Origin: CAZYQW01 sp964649825
GTDB lineage: Bacteria > Planctomycetota > B15-G4 > JADJEK01
Direction of reading: 5' to 3'
DNA length: 64,000 nt
Assembly: GCA_964649825.1 (NCBI GenBank)
Contig: CAZYQW010000081.1
Coordinates: forward strand, 1-64,000
Shown here: positions 32,476 to 40,691 of the stretch, in pieces
Layout of the letters: every line of letters starts with the position of its first letter
How positions within the stretch are numbered: position 1 is the stretch's first letter
The notes under the pieces: generated by a model
What the model was told of the DNA's origin: nothing
Databases searched by the model: none
The model's input: only the letters and a program-made list of their open reading frames with translations
Translations under genes and position numbers: made by a program

Positions 32476-34968
32476 CTAACGGGCGGTGTAGCCACGGCGC
32501 ATGATCTCGCTGTACCGGCTTCGCGCCGTGCCGTACCGACCCGTCGTCTCGACTTCTTCAGCGAACTGGAGCGCGCCGTCCCGCAGCCGCCGCGTCGCGG
32601 CGGCGAGGTTGGCGACGACGTGCGGCGGCAGCCCCGCCGCGAACGGGAGCGCGTCGTCCGACTCGGCGAGGAGCCGGAGCACGTCCGTCGTGTAGCCGGC
32701 GAAGACGCTGCGCGGCGCAGTGAACTCGATCCACGGCCGATCGTCGGTGATCATCGCGGGTGCGAGCTGCGCGAGCCGGGCCACCGTCTCCTTGCCCGCG
32801 AAGCGCCCGGCGAGGAGGTCCCAGACGTCGACGACGCCGATGTCCCGGAGGAGTGCCGCCACGCGCGGCTCGCGCATGCGCTCGGCGACGAGCTCGACGT
32901 CGATGGTGCGCTCCTCGAGTCCGCCGAGCAGGATCAAGTCGTACCCGGTCACCCAGGCGCTCGTCTCCGGGAAGACGGACTGGAAGGTACGGGCGATGCC
33001 CGCGACGTCCTCGGTGCTGAGCTGGTAGAGCGGAATCCACTGCGACATGAAGCCGCCCGGCCGCAGATGCGCCCGCGCGAGGCGATAGTACTCCTCGGTG
33101 TAGAGGAACGCCGAGCCCGCGACCCAAGGGTGGATCGGGTCGGCGGAGATCAGGTCGTACGCATGATCGGAGCGCGCCAGGAACGCGCGGCCGTCGTCGT
33201 TCCAGACGCGGACGTTGCCGCGCTCGAGGACGCGATCGGTCCACTGGTCGAAATAGCGGCACGCGTCGATCACGCCGCGGCTCAGCTCGACCACGTCGAC
33301 CTCGGCCCCCGACAGCGCGAGCGCGCCGCTCGACATGCCGGTGCCGAGCGCGATCGAGAGGATCCGTTCGGGCTTCTCGTGGACCAGCGTCGGGATGAAC
33401 CCGAGCAGGAGTTGGAGCCGGCGATCGATGAGCACCGACGTGGCCACCGACTTTCCGTTCACGAAGAGGCAGCGGACCGGGGTCTCCTCGCCCTCCTCGA
33501 GGACTTCGATGACCATCACGGCCGATGCGGCCGACTCGGCGTGGAAGAGCGTGGTGAGCTCCCCGCTGCCCGGCGGCGCGCCCGGCCGGAGTCCGAACGC
33601 GAGGCAGACCGCGGCGGCCGCGCCGGCGACGACGAGCTCGGCGCGCCCGCCGCGTTCCCCGGCGCGACGCGCGCGCAGGAGGAGCGGCACGACCGGGATG
33701 ATCGCGAGGCCCGCGATCGCCGCGAGGGAGCCGCGCAGCATCAGCGACGGCAGCAGAAGGAACGCGGAGAGGAGCGACCCGAGGATCGAACCGACGACGT
33801 TCGCGGCGTACAGCTTCCCGAGCCCCGCCGACATCCGCGCCGGGTCCTTCGACAGAAAGCGCGCGAGAGCGGGGAAGATCGCGCCCGAGACCAGCGTGGC
33901 GGGGAGGAAGGCGAGGAGCGCGAGGCTCCCGGCTCGACCGAGGAAGTCGAAGACGGAGAGCGTCTCCGCGTAGCCCTGCTGGTTCAACGCCCCAGCGAGC
34001 GGGTCCTCCGGTCCGAGCCTCCAGCGCACGAGGACGAGCCCGAGCCCGATCGAACCCGCGAGCACGACGAGGCTGGTGGCGAACGACGTCCATGGGTTCG
34101 CGCGACGCGCGAGCGCTCCGCCGAAGGCGAATCCCCCGAGGCCGATCCCGAGGAGGAACACGGCGAGGATCGCGGCGAACGCGTAGACCGATCCGCCGAG
34201 GATCGCGACGAGCAGCCGGTTCCCGACGACCTGATACGCGATCGACACGAACCCCGCGACCGCGGCGACCAGGATCGCGACGCGAGGTCCGGGGGCGGGG
34301 TCGGGCGGCGCCGGCTCCTGCTTCACGGTGGGTGGAGCATGGATCGACTCCTTCCCGGCGAGTGCGAGCGCGGCGACGGCGAGCAGGACGTTCGCGCCGG
34401 CCGCGAGGTGCGTCGTCCCGAGCAGTCCGAGCGCCGGCAGGAACAGGTAGCCGGCGAGGAGCGCGCCCAGGCAAGCGCCGATCGTGTTCCACCCGTAGAG
34501 CATCGCGACGGGCCCGGCCGCGCGGGCGCGGCCCGCCGCGACGCAGCGCGCGAGCACTGGAAACGTCGCGCCCATCAGGAAGGTCGGCCACACGAGCAGG
34601 AGGAACGACGCCAGGAGCGTCACTACCGGCACCCGGTCGTCGCCGGCGGGTGGAGTGATCACGCTGCCGAGCCCGCGGAACAGGAACGGGGCCACGAAGC
34701 CGTAGACCGCGGTCAAGACCTCGAGGAGGGCGTAGATCTTCAGCGGATTCCCGCGGGCGAACCAGCGTCCCCCGACCGCCGCGCCGAGGCCGAGCCCCCC
34801 GAGGAAGACGCTCACGACGGCCGCGACCGCGTGGATCGCGACGCCGAACAAGAGTCCGAGGGAACGGAAGAAGACGACCTCGTACACGAGCGCGGCCGCG
34901 CCCGACAGCGTGGCGAGAGCGAGGATCGGGAGCAGGCGAGCGCGAGGCGACGGTGACGGATCGGTCAT
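32476..34968 (-). CDS. Multi-pass membrane protein fused to spermidine-synthase-like domain
   Basis: An 830-residue protein. The N-terminal ~470 residues hold roughly twelve or more membrane helices (LLPILALATLSGAAALVYEVVFF..., GLGLGAAVGGRWFA), a transporter-like module frequent in fused spermidine synthases. The C-terminal part has the aminopropyltransferase fold: ILSIALGTGMSSGALA, VDVVELSRGVIDAC, VWNDDGRAFLA, YDLISADPIHPWVAG and YYRLARAHLRPGGFMSQW. Enzymes of this architecture are generally of unknown substrate. The ATG at 34968 is taken since the first helix follows. The following 200 bases before the glycosyltransferase show no gene. Confidence 0.88.
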   Translation of the reverse strand: MTDPSPSPRARLLPILALATLSGAAALVYEVVFFRSLGLLFGVAIHAVAAVVSVFLGGLGLGAAVGGRWFARGNPLKIYALLEVLTAVYGFVAPFLFRGLGSVITPPAGDDRVPVVTLLASFLLLVWPTFLMGATFPVLARCVAAGRARAAGPVAMLYGWNTIGACLGALLAGYLFLPALGLLGTTHLAAGANVLLAVAALALAGKESIHAPPTVKQEPAPPDPAPGPRVAILVAAVAGFVSIAYQVVGNRLLVAILGGSVYAFAAILAVFLLGIGLGGFAFGGALARRANPWTSFATSLVVLAGSIGLGLVLVRWRLGPEDPLAGALNQQGYAETLSVFDFLGRAGSLALLAFLPATLVSGAIFPALARFLSKDPARMSAGLGKLYAANVVGSILGSLLSAFLLLPSLMLRGSLAAIAGLAIIPVVPLLLRARRAGERGGRAELVVAGAAAAVCLAFGLRPGAPPGSGELTTLFHAESAASAVMVIEVLEEGEETPVRCLFVNGKSVATSVLIDRRLQLLLGFIPTLVHEKPERILSIALGTGMSSGALALSGAEVDVVELSRGVIDACRYFDQWTDRVLERGNVRVWNDDGRAFLARSDHAYDLISADPIHPWVAGSAFLYTEEYYRLARAHLRPGGFMSQWIPLYQLSTEDVAGIARTFQSVFPETSAWVTGYDLILLGGLEERTIDVELVAERMREPRVAALLRDIGVVDVWDLLAGRFAGKETVARLAQLAPAMITDDRPWIEFTAPRSVFAGYTTDVLRLLAESDDALPFAAGLPPHVVANLAAATRRLRDGALQFAEEVETTGRYGTARSRYSEIMRRGYTAR

Positions 34969-35149
34969 ACGATATCGAAGCCGCGCCGTGCTGGACGCGA
35001 CGCGCCAAGGGTAACGGGCGGCCGGGCGTCGAAACTCGCGCCCGCCGACGCGTCGAGCCGATGGAGTTTTGTCCCACCGGCCCGTACGCTCGGGCGAGCT
35101 TAGAGATCCACGCCCGGTTTCGGCCGGCAATCGTGTCGCGCGGGCATCC

Positions 35150-35177
35150 ATGAACGACGAACGATGAACGATGAACG
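35150..35177 (+). repeat. Four heptamer repeats carrying start codons
   Basis: Four consecutive seven-base units occupy this stretch: ATGAACG, ACGAACG, ATGAACG, ATGAACG. The third ATG (35171) starts the glycosyltransferase; the first (35150) and second (35164) open tiny frames ending after 5 and 7 codons. Because the unit length is not a multiple of three, copy-number changes would alter which upstream frames exist. No strong ribosome binding site is seen before any of them. Confidence 0.75.
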
Positions 35178-36370
35178 ACGCCGGTGAAGCGGCGCGCGAT
35201 CGCGTGCGCGTCTGCCAGGTCATGGAGTGCACGATCGGCGGCACGCGCCGTCACATCGGCGAGCTCTGTTCCGGGCTCGCCGCTTCCGACGTGGGCGTCA
35301 CGCTGGTCGCGTCCGCGGTGCGCGATCCCACGTTTCGCGACGACCTCGACCGTCTGCGCGCGGCCGGGGTCGAAGTGATCGAGCTGCCGATGGTGCGCGA
35401 GATCCGGCCGGCCGTCGACGCGGCCCAGCAGTGGTTTCTCGCCCGGCTGTTCCGGCGGCGGCGGTTCGACGTCATCCACACCCACTCGAGCAAGGCGGGC
35501 GGCCTCGGCCGGGTCGGCGCGCTCCTCGCGCGCACGAAGACGCCGGTGGTCCACACGCCGCACACGTTCGCGTTCACGTTCACCGATCAGTTCGGTCCGC
35601 GCAAGCGCGGCCTGTTCCTTCGCATCGAGCGCTTCCTCGGCCGGCGCACGGCGCGCCTCGTCCACGTCTCCCTCTCGGAGCGACGCGACGTCGCCCCGTT
35701 CCGGATCGTCCCGCCCGAGCGGGCCGTGGTCATCCCGAACGGGATCGATGCGGCTCGCTACGCCGACGTGGACGGGAACTTGGTCCGGCGCGAACTCGGC
35801 CTGGCCGGCGGCGCGTTCCTGGTCGGAACGGTCGGCCTGCTCAACGAGGCGAAGGGGCACGTGCACCTGATCGACGCCGCGCGCCGCGTGCGCGAGCGGT
35901 TCCCCGGCGTGGTGATCGTGATCGCCGGGGACGGGGGGCTGCGCGGCGCGCTCGAGCGGCGGATCCGCGAGGCCGGGCTCGACGGCACGGTCCGCCTGCT
36001 CGGCTACCGCACCGACGTCGATCGGATCCTCGCCGCGCTCGACCTGTTCGTCCTGCCGTCGCTCTGGGAGGGGTTGCCGTACGTGGTGCTCGAGGCGATG
36101 GCATCCGGCCGACCGGTGATCGCGAGCGACGTGAACGGCGCGCGCGACCTCGTCGCGGACGGCGTGACCGGGCGTCTCGTGCGGCCCGCCCATCCGGACG
36201 CGCTCGCGGATGCGATCCTCCAGCTCCTCGAGGACCCCGCGTCGCGCGAGCGGTTCGCGCGGGCCGGCCGCGAGCGCGTACGGTCGGACTACTCGCTCGA
36301 GCGGATGATCGAGCAGTACGTCGACCTCTACCGATCGATCGCTCCGCGAGCCGCGAAGGAGTCGCCGTGA
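35171..36370 (+). CDS. GT4-family glycosyltransferase
   Basis: A 399-residue glycosyltransferase of the GT-B fold. N-terminal domain: VCQVMECTIGGTRRHIGEL, IHTHSSKAGGLGRVG. C-terminal nucleotide-sugar domain: FLVGTVGLLNEAKGHVHL, VIAGDGGLRGALE, VLPSLWEGLPYVVLEAMASG (the ExGLPxVxLEAM block of GT4), GVTGRLVRPAHPDALA. It probably adds a sugar to a lipid-linked or surface glycan. It is coupled to the next gene by a GTGA overlap at 36367. Both are likely in one surface-polysaccharide operon with the SGNH hydrolase. The start sits inside the heptamer repeats. Confidence 0.92.
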   Translation: MNDAGEAARDRVRVCQVMECTIGGTRRHIGELCSGLAASDVGVTLVASAVRDPTFRDDLDRLRAAGVEVIELPMVREIRPAVDAAQQWFLARLFRRRRFDVIHTHSSKAGGLGRVGALLARTKTPVVHTPHTFAFTFTDQFGPRKRGLFLRIERFLGRRTARLVHVSLSERRDVAPFRIVPPERAVVIPNGIDAARYADVDGNLVRRELGLAGGAFLVGTVGLLNEAKGHVHLIDAARRVRERFPGVVIVIAGDGGLRGALERRIREAGLDGTVRLLGYRTDVDRILAALDLFVLPSLWEGLPYVVLEAMASGRPVIASDVNGARDLVADGVTGRLVRPAHPDALADAILQLLEDPASRERFARAGRERVRSDYSLERMIEQYVDLYRSIAPRAAKESP

Positions 36371-37527
36371 ACGTCCCGTTGCGCGTCCTGTTCGTGGTCA
36401 CCACCCTCGACGTGGGCGGCGCCGAGAAGCACTTGCTCTGGCTCGGGCGCGGGCTCGTCGACCGCGGGCACGGGTTCGACGTCGTCTACCTGAAGGGAGG
36501 CGGGCGGCTCCGTCCGGAGTTCGAGGCGCTCGGCGCGCGCGTCGACAAGATCCCGTTCGAGAGCCCGTTCCAGCTCTTCTCGACCGCATTCGCGCTCGCG
36601 TCGCGGATCAGGAACGGCGCGTACGACGTCGTCCACAGCCACCTCCTGAAGGCCGACGCGCTCTCCGCGCTCGCGGCCAGGCTCGCGCGGCCGCGGGCGT
36701 ACGTGCAGTCGAAGCACAACGAGGAGCAGGTGCTGAAGAAGTGGGCGGTCGGCATCGTCCACGGGATGCTGAGCCGCGTCCCCGATCGCGTCATCGCGCT
36801 CTCGGACCACGTGCTCGAGTTCATCGCGACGGCGGGACGGACGCCGCGCGACCGGCTCGTCCGTGTCTACTACGGCATCGACGTCGAACGCTTCAGGCAC
36901 GGAGACCGCGAGGCGACCCGCGCCGCGCTCGGGCTCGCGCCCACGACGTCGGTCGGGCTGTGCGCGGCGCGCTTCCACCCGCAGAAGGACCACCCGACGC
37001 TCCTGCGCGCGGCGCGGCGCCTGAAGGACGCGGGTCGCGACTTCCACCTCCTGCTCGCGGGCGGCGACCCGTTCTACGACTTCGGGGTTCAGGTCGAGGC
37101 GCTCGCGCGCGAGCTCGACCTGCAGGACCGCGTGTCGTTCCTCGGCATCCGCGACGACGTCCCGGACCTGCTCGCGGCGTGCGACCTGTTCGTGCTGCCG
37201 TCGATCTTCGAGGGCCTCGGCCTCGTCTTCCTCGAGGCGATGGCGGCGGAGCGGCCCGTCCTCTCGACGAATTCGACCGCGATCCCCGAGGTGGTGATCG
37301 ACGGCGAGACCGGCGCGCTCGTCGAGGTGGGCGACGCCGCGGCGCTCGCCGCGACCTGGGAGGGTTGGATCGACGACCCGGAGCGAGCGCGGGCGCTTGG
37401 TGCGGCCGGCGCTCGACGCGTGGCGGAGACGTTCACCCTGCCGCGCATGATCGATGAGACGCTGGCCGTCTATCGCGCCGCCGCGCCGCGCGCGGGTAAG
37501 AACTCGGCGAGGTGGCCGCCGGGGTGA
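36367..37527 (+). CDS. GT4-family glycosyltransferase
   Basis: A 386-residue GT-B glycosyltransferase, start GTG at 36367 overlapping the previous stop. Landmarks: VLFVVTTLDVGGAEKHLL at the start, VVHSHLLKADALSA, YYGIDVERF, VGLCAARFHPQKDHPTLL, LAGGDPFY, FVLPSIFEGLGLVFLEAMA. Related to the preceding enzyme but clearly divergent (different acceptor or donor specificity is likely). The last residues GKNSARWPPG look like read-through into non-conserved sequence. Product unknown; operon membership argues for glycan or glycolipid assembly. Confidence 0.92.
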   Translation: MNVPLRVLFVVTTLDVGGAEKHLLWLGRGLVDRGHGFDVVYLKGGGRLRPEFEALGARVDKIPFESPFQLFSTAFALASRIRNGAYDVVHSHLLKADALSALAARLARPRAYVQSKHNEEQVLKKWAVGIVHGMLSRVPDRVIALSDHVLEFIATAGRTPRDRLVRVYYGIDVERFRHGDREATRAALGLAPTTSVGLCAARFHPQKDHPTLLRAARRLKDAGRDFHLLLAGGDPFYDFGVQVEALARELDLQDRVSFLGIRDDVPDLLAACDLFVLPSIFEGLGLVFLEAMAAERPVLSTNSTAIPEVVIDGETGALVEVGDAAALAATWEGWIDDPERARALGAAGARRVAETFTLPRMIDETLAVYRAAAPRAGKNSARWPPG

Positions 37528-37639
37528 CGAACGGCCTTCCGGTCGAGCGCTCGTGGCTCGACCCGCTCGAGCGGTCGACTTGTGCTAGGCTGCGATCGAC
37601 GTCGAGATCCTCCCGCCCACGGACTCCCCCGGACCCACG

Positions 37640-40414
37640 TTGCGCGTTCCACTGCTCCGTTGTCTCTCGTTCGCGGCGCTTGCGGCGCTCTTCGCGATCG
37701 GTTCCGCCGGCCACGTGCGCCGGGCCGTCGAGGTCGAGCGCGGAAGCGTCGCGTTCGGGGCGCAGGGGAGTTTCTGGGAGGCTCGAGACGATTCCGGGAC
37801 GATGCTCGTCCAGGACTTCGTGGACGCCGTCTCCCTCCGCCAGCGCGACCGCGTGACGGTCACGATGACCGAGGACGACCGGCGGTCCTTCTCCACGATC
37901 GTCGCGACCGTGCGCTGCCAGGAGACCGCCAACGGCGTGGACGTCGTGCTGCGCGAGGTCGAGGACCAGGGCACGATCGTCCGCCTGCTGCGCCGGCGCA
38001 CCGTCGTCCTCGAGCGATCGGGCGACGGTGAGACCGTCGTCGCCGAGCGACTGGGTCTCGACCAGTTCGCAAACCGTCTCACCCACGAGGTCCGGGTCGA
38101 TCTCGACGAAGCGGGGGGCAGCGTCTCCGTCGACCGCGGGAAGCCGCTGGCCTTTCCGCTCCCGCGCGGGCACGGCGGCACGTCGATCAGCGTGACGTTC
38201 GGGCGTGTCGCGCTCGATCGTCTCACGGTGCGGGGAACCGATCGTTCGGACGGAAGCACGTTCGAGTGGACGGACGAGTTCGACGTGCTCCCTGCAGCGA
38301 AGGAAGCGGCGACCGTCGTGCGTTCGGCGCTCTTCCACCTGCTCGGCATGCTGGTGCTCGCCATCCTCTTCCTGCGCGTCCTGTCGTTCGGCGCGCCGTC
38401 GCCGCGGCGGCTGTTCCACGCCACGCTCGTCCTCTTCGCGCCGGCCTGCGCGGCGTCCGCGATGCAGTTCCTCGGGTGGGACGCGCGGCTCCCGCTGACC
38501 TGGCCCCTCTTTGCCCTGCTCGGCTTTTTCCCCGCGGTCTTCACGCTGCGGCGTGACCTTGGACCAGGCACGAACCGCCGGTTTCCGATCGTGAGTGCCG
38601 GCGTCGGTCTCGTGGCGGCGGCCGCGATCGCGTACGAGGCCGGACGGTACGTCGACCGCTTCTACGAGACGATGCGGGATCGCGAACGCCTCGCGATCGA
38701 GTTGACGCCGCCGCCGCCGGTCGCCATGTCGGAGCCGGCGGTCCTCGACGCGGGGACTTCCTTCACGGCGGCGGGACCATGGCGCGACTTCCGTCTGACG
38801 ATGCGCGTCGTGGCGAGCCCGGACGCGGTCGTCCAGGTGCGGACGCGCGGCTCGGGGCCGTCGGTGGCCGAGGGAATCTCCCTGATGCTGTCGCCCGACG
38901 AGCAGTGGGACGGGGGCTTCTACGAGGAAGCGGCGACGTCGTTCGGGCCGCTGGGGTCGCGCGCTCGCTCGCTTCCCGAGCGGACGCCGGTCGAGATCGG
39001 CGTCGACGTCCGGGGGCGGTCGTTCGCCGGGTCCGTCGACGGCCGCCTCGTGGCCGAAGCGACGACGCGGCACTGCCCGCGCGGCGACGTCTCGGTCCTC
39101 GCCGTGCGGGGACGGGTCGAGCTGTCGAGGCTCGAGATCGTGGCGATCGCGAGCGCCGACGCCGCTCCGTCGCCGTGGGTCGACCGGCTGCGCGGTGCCC
39201 TGTTCGCGATCCTGGTGATCGTCGCGTACGCGTGCCTCGGCCCGCGCGTGGCGGCGGGCGCGTGGGTGCGCTGGGCCGCGGCGATGGGACTGGCGGCGGC
39301 GCCGGCCGCGCTCGCGCTCCGCTCGCTCGAGCCGGCCGCGCCGGAACTGCTTGCGATCGCCGTGTCCCTGGTCGGCGCGGCGATCCTGGCGTTGCTCGCG
39401 CCGCTGGCCCACGGCCGGTCCGCCGCCTGGCCCACGCGGCTGGCGTCGGGAATCCTCGTCGTCGCCGCTGCGTTCGTCACCATTCGAGAGCTGCGCGCGC
39501 CGCCGTGGCCGTTCGACTCGGTCTCGGGGCGGGAGCTGCGCATGACCGACTGGAGCGTTGCGCGCCTGACCATGGGGCTCGAGCACGTGCAGCACCCCGC
39601 GCTCCGGCGCTGGAACCGCTACCTCGTCGGGCACGAGCTGCGAGAGCGCGTGCACCACGTCGCGAAGGAGGCGGGGACGACGCGGGTGCTGTTCCTCGGC
39701 ACGTCGAGCACGTTCGGGTATCGCGCGGACGTCCCCTACGGCTTTCGCGTCGAGAGGCGGCTGCGCGAGGCCGGACACGACGTCGAATGCATGATCGGCG
39801 CCTACTCGGGCTCGACCGGCGCGCGGCAGTACTTCCAGTTGAGGAACGTGCTGCTCCAGTTCGAGCCGGACGTCGTCTGTTTGTCGCTCGGCTGGAACGA
39901 CACGTTCGCGCTGTCGTTGGTGGATGAACTCGCCTACCTCGAGGAGGTGAGCGCGCCGGGGTACGAGCGATCCTGGTTCGCGGACCGGCGGCTCGACGTG
40001 GAGACCGCGCGACGATCGCAGCGGATCGGCAACCTCTCCGAGGCGATCGAATCCGGCGGGGACGAACGTCCGATCCCGGACGAGTTCGCCTCCGCGCCGG
40101 CGCGTTTCGAGCGGGTGCTCGAGGCGTTCGCACGGCTGGGCGAGAGCCACGGGTACCGGTTGATCCTCGTCAAGGAGCCGTACTTCCAACCTCGACCCCA
40201 TCTGTTCACCGCGCGGTTCCACGCGATGATGGACGAGGTCGGTCAACGGCATGGACTGACCGTCGTCGACCCGAAGCCGGCCCTCGCCGCGCGCGGCGGG
40301 AGGAAGTTGTACCTGGACGCGGTCCACCCCAAGGATTCCGGTCACGAAGCGATGGCCGCAGCGCTCTTCCCGTACGTCCGCGCCGCGGTCGAGGCGGTCG
40401 CAGCGTCCCATTAG
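37640..40414 (+). CDS. Large membrane protein with C-terminal SGNH/GDSL hydrolase domain
   Basis: A 924-residue protein. Several membrane helices occur near residues 5-22, 230-250, 255-275, 290-305, 315-335, and a second group near 510-615; a jelly-roll-like domain lies at about 370-500. The last 240 residues hold an SGNH domain: block I LFLGTSSTFGY (Ser near 688), the Gly block YSGSTGAR, block III LGWNDTF and the catalytic DAVHPKDSGHEA near 893. Such domains act as acyl or acetyl esterases on sugars or lipids. TTG at 37640 is used as start because a signal-like helix follows; no strong ribosome binding site is seen. The gene follows two glycosyltransferases, suggesting deacylation or modification of the glycan they build. 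Confidence 0.85.
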   Translation: MRVPLLRCLSFAALAALFAIGSAGHVRRAVEVERGSVAFGAQGSFWEARDDSGTMLVQDFVDAVSLRQRDRVTVTMTEDDRRSFSTIVATVRCQETANGVDVVLREVEDQGTIVRLLRRRTVVLERSGDGETVVAERLGLDQFANRLTHEVRVDLDEAGGSVSVDRGKPLAFPLPRGHGGTSISVTFGRVALDRLTVRGTDRSDGSTFEWTDEFDVLPAAKEAATVVRSALFHLLGMLVLAILFLRVLSFGAPSPRRLFHATLVLFAPACAASAMQFLGWDARLPLTWPLFALLGFFPAVFTLRRDLGPGTNRRFPIVSAGVGLVAAAAIAYEAGRYVDRFYETMRDRERLAIELTPPPPVAMSEPAVLDAGTSFTAAGPWRDFRLTMRVVASPDAVVQVRTRGSGPSVAEGISLMLSPDEQWDGGFYEEAATSFGPLGSRARSLPERTPVEIGVDVRGRSFAGSVDGRLVAEATTRHCPRGDVSVLAVRGRVELSRLEIVAIASADAAPSPWVDRLRGALFAILVIVAYACLGPRVAAGAWVRWAAAMGLAAAPAALALRSLEPAAPELLAIAVSLVGAAILALLAPLAHGRSAAWPTRLASGILVVAAAFVTIRELRAPPWPFDSVSGRELRMTDWSVARLTMGLEHVQHPALRRWNRYLVGHELRERVHHVAKEAGTTRVLFLGTSSTFGYRADVPYGFRVERRLREAGHDVECMIGAYSGSTGARQYFQLRNVLLQFEPDVVCLSLGWNDTFALSLVDELAYLEEVSAPGYERSWFADRRLDVETARRSQRIGNLSEAIESGGDERPIPDEFASAPARFERVLEAFARLGESHGYRLILVKEPYFQPRPHLFTARFHAMMDEVGQRHGLTVVDPKPALAARGGRKLYLDAVHPKDSGHEAMAAALFPYVRAAVEAVAASH

Positions 40415-40661
40415 ATCGATCCACTTCGATAGATCCGGGGCGGATGCGCCGCGATGCAGGGGCTGGAGCGCTGTGCCGAATTGGCACGCGGGGCGAGCCT
40501 GCGGTCGGTGAAGATCGTCGCTGAAGCGACGTTCTGCTTCGGAATCGCCGCGGCACGCCGCATGCTGTCTGTCGAATCCTGTTCGAATGTCCATGTCGTC
40601 TCGCAACCCGCGGCCGCGCCACCGCACGCGGGGTCCACGTCAGTCCGATGAGAGGATCCAA

Positions 40662-40691
40662 CGAATGAAGAGCTGGCGAATGAAGAGCTGG
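40662..40691 (+). repeat. Tandem 15-base duplication at the sppA start
   Basis: CGAATGAAGAGCTGG occurs twice in a row (40662-40676 and 40677-40691), each copy holding an ATG in the same frame, so the protein may start MKSW-R-MKSW. Both copies lie within the translated signal sequence and either start could be used. Confidence 0.8.

Noticed and set aside
32558..36193. Long minus-strand frame spanning the spermidine-synthase-like and glycosyltransferase genes
   Set aside because: It crosses two real genes on different strands and shows no domain.
37433..40627. Very long minus-strand open frame opposite the SGNH gene
   Set aside because: Arg/Asp/His-rich, no motif, no ribosome binding site, fully antisense to a well-supported gene; typical of high-GC DNA.
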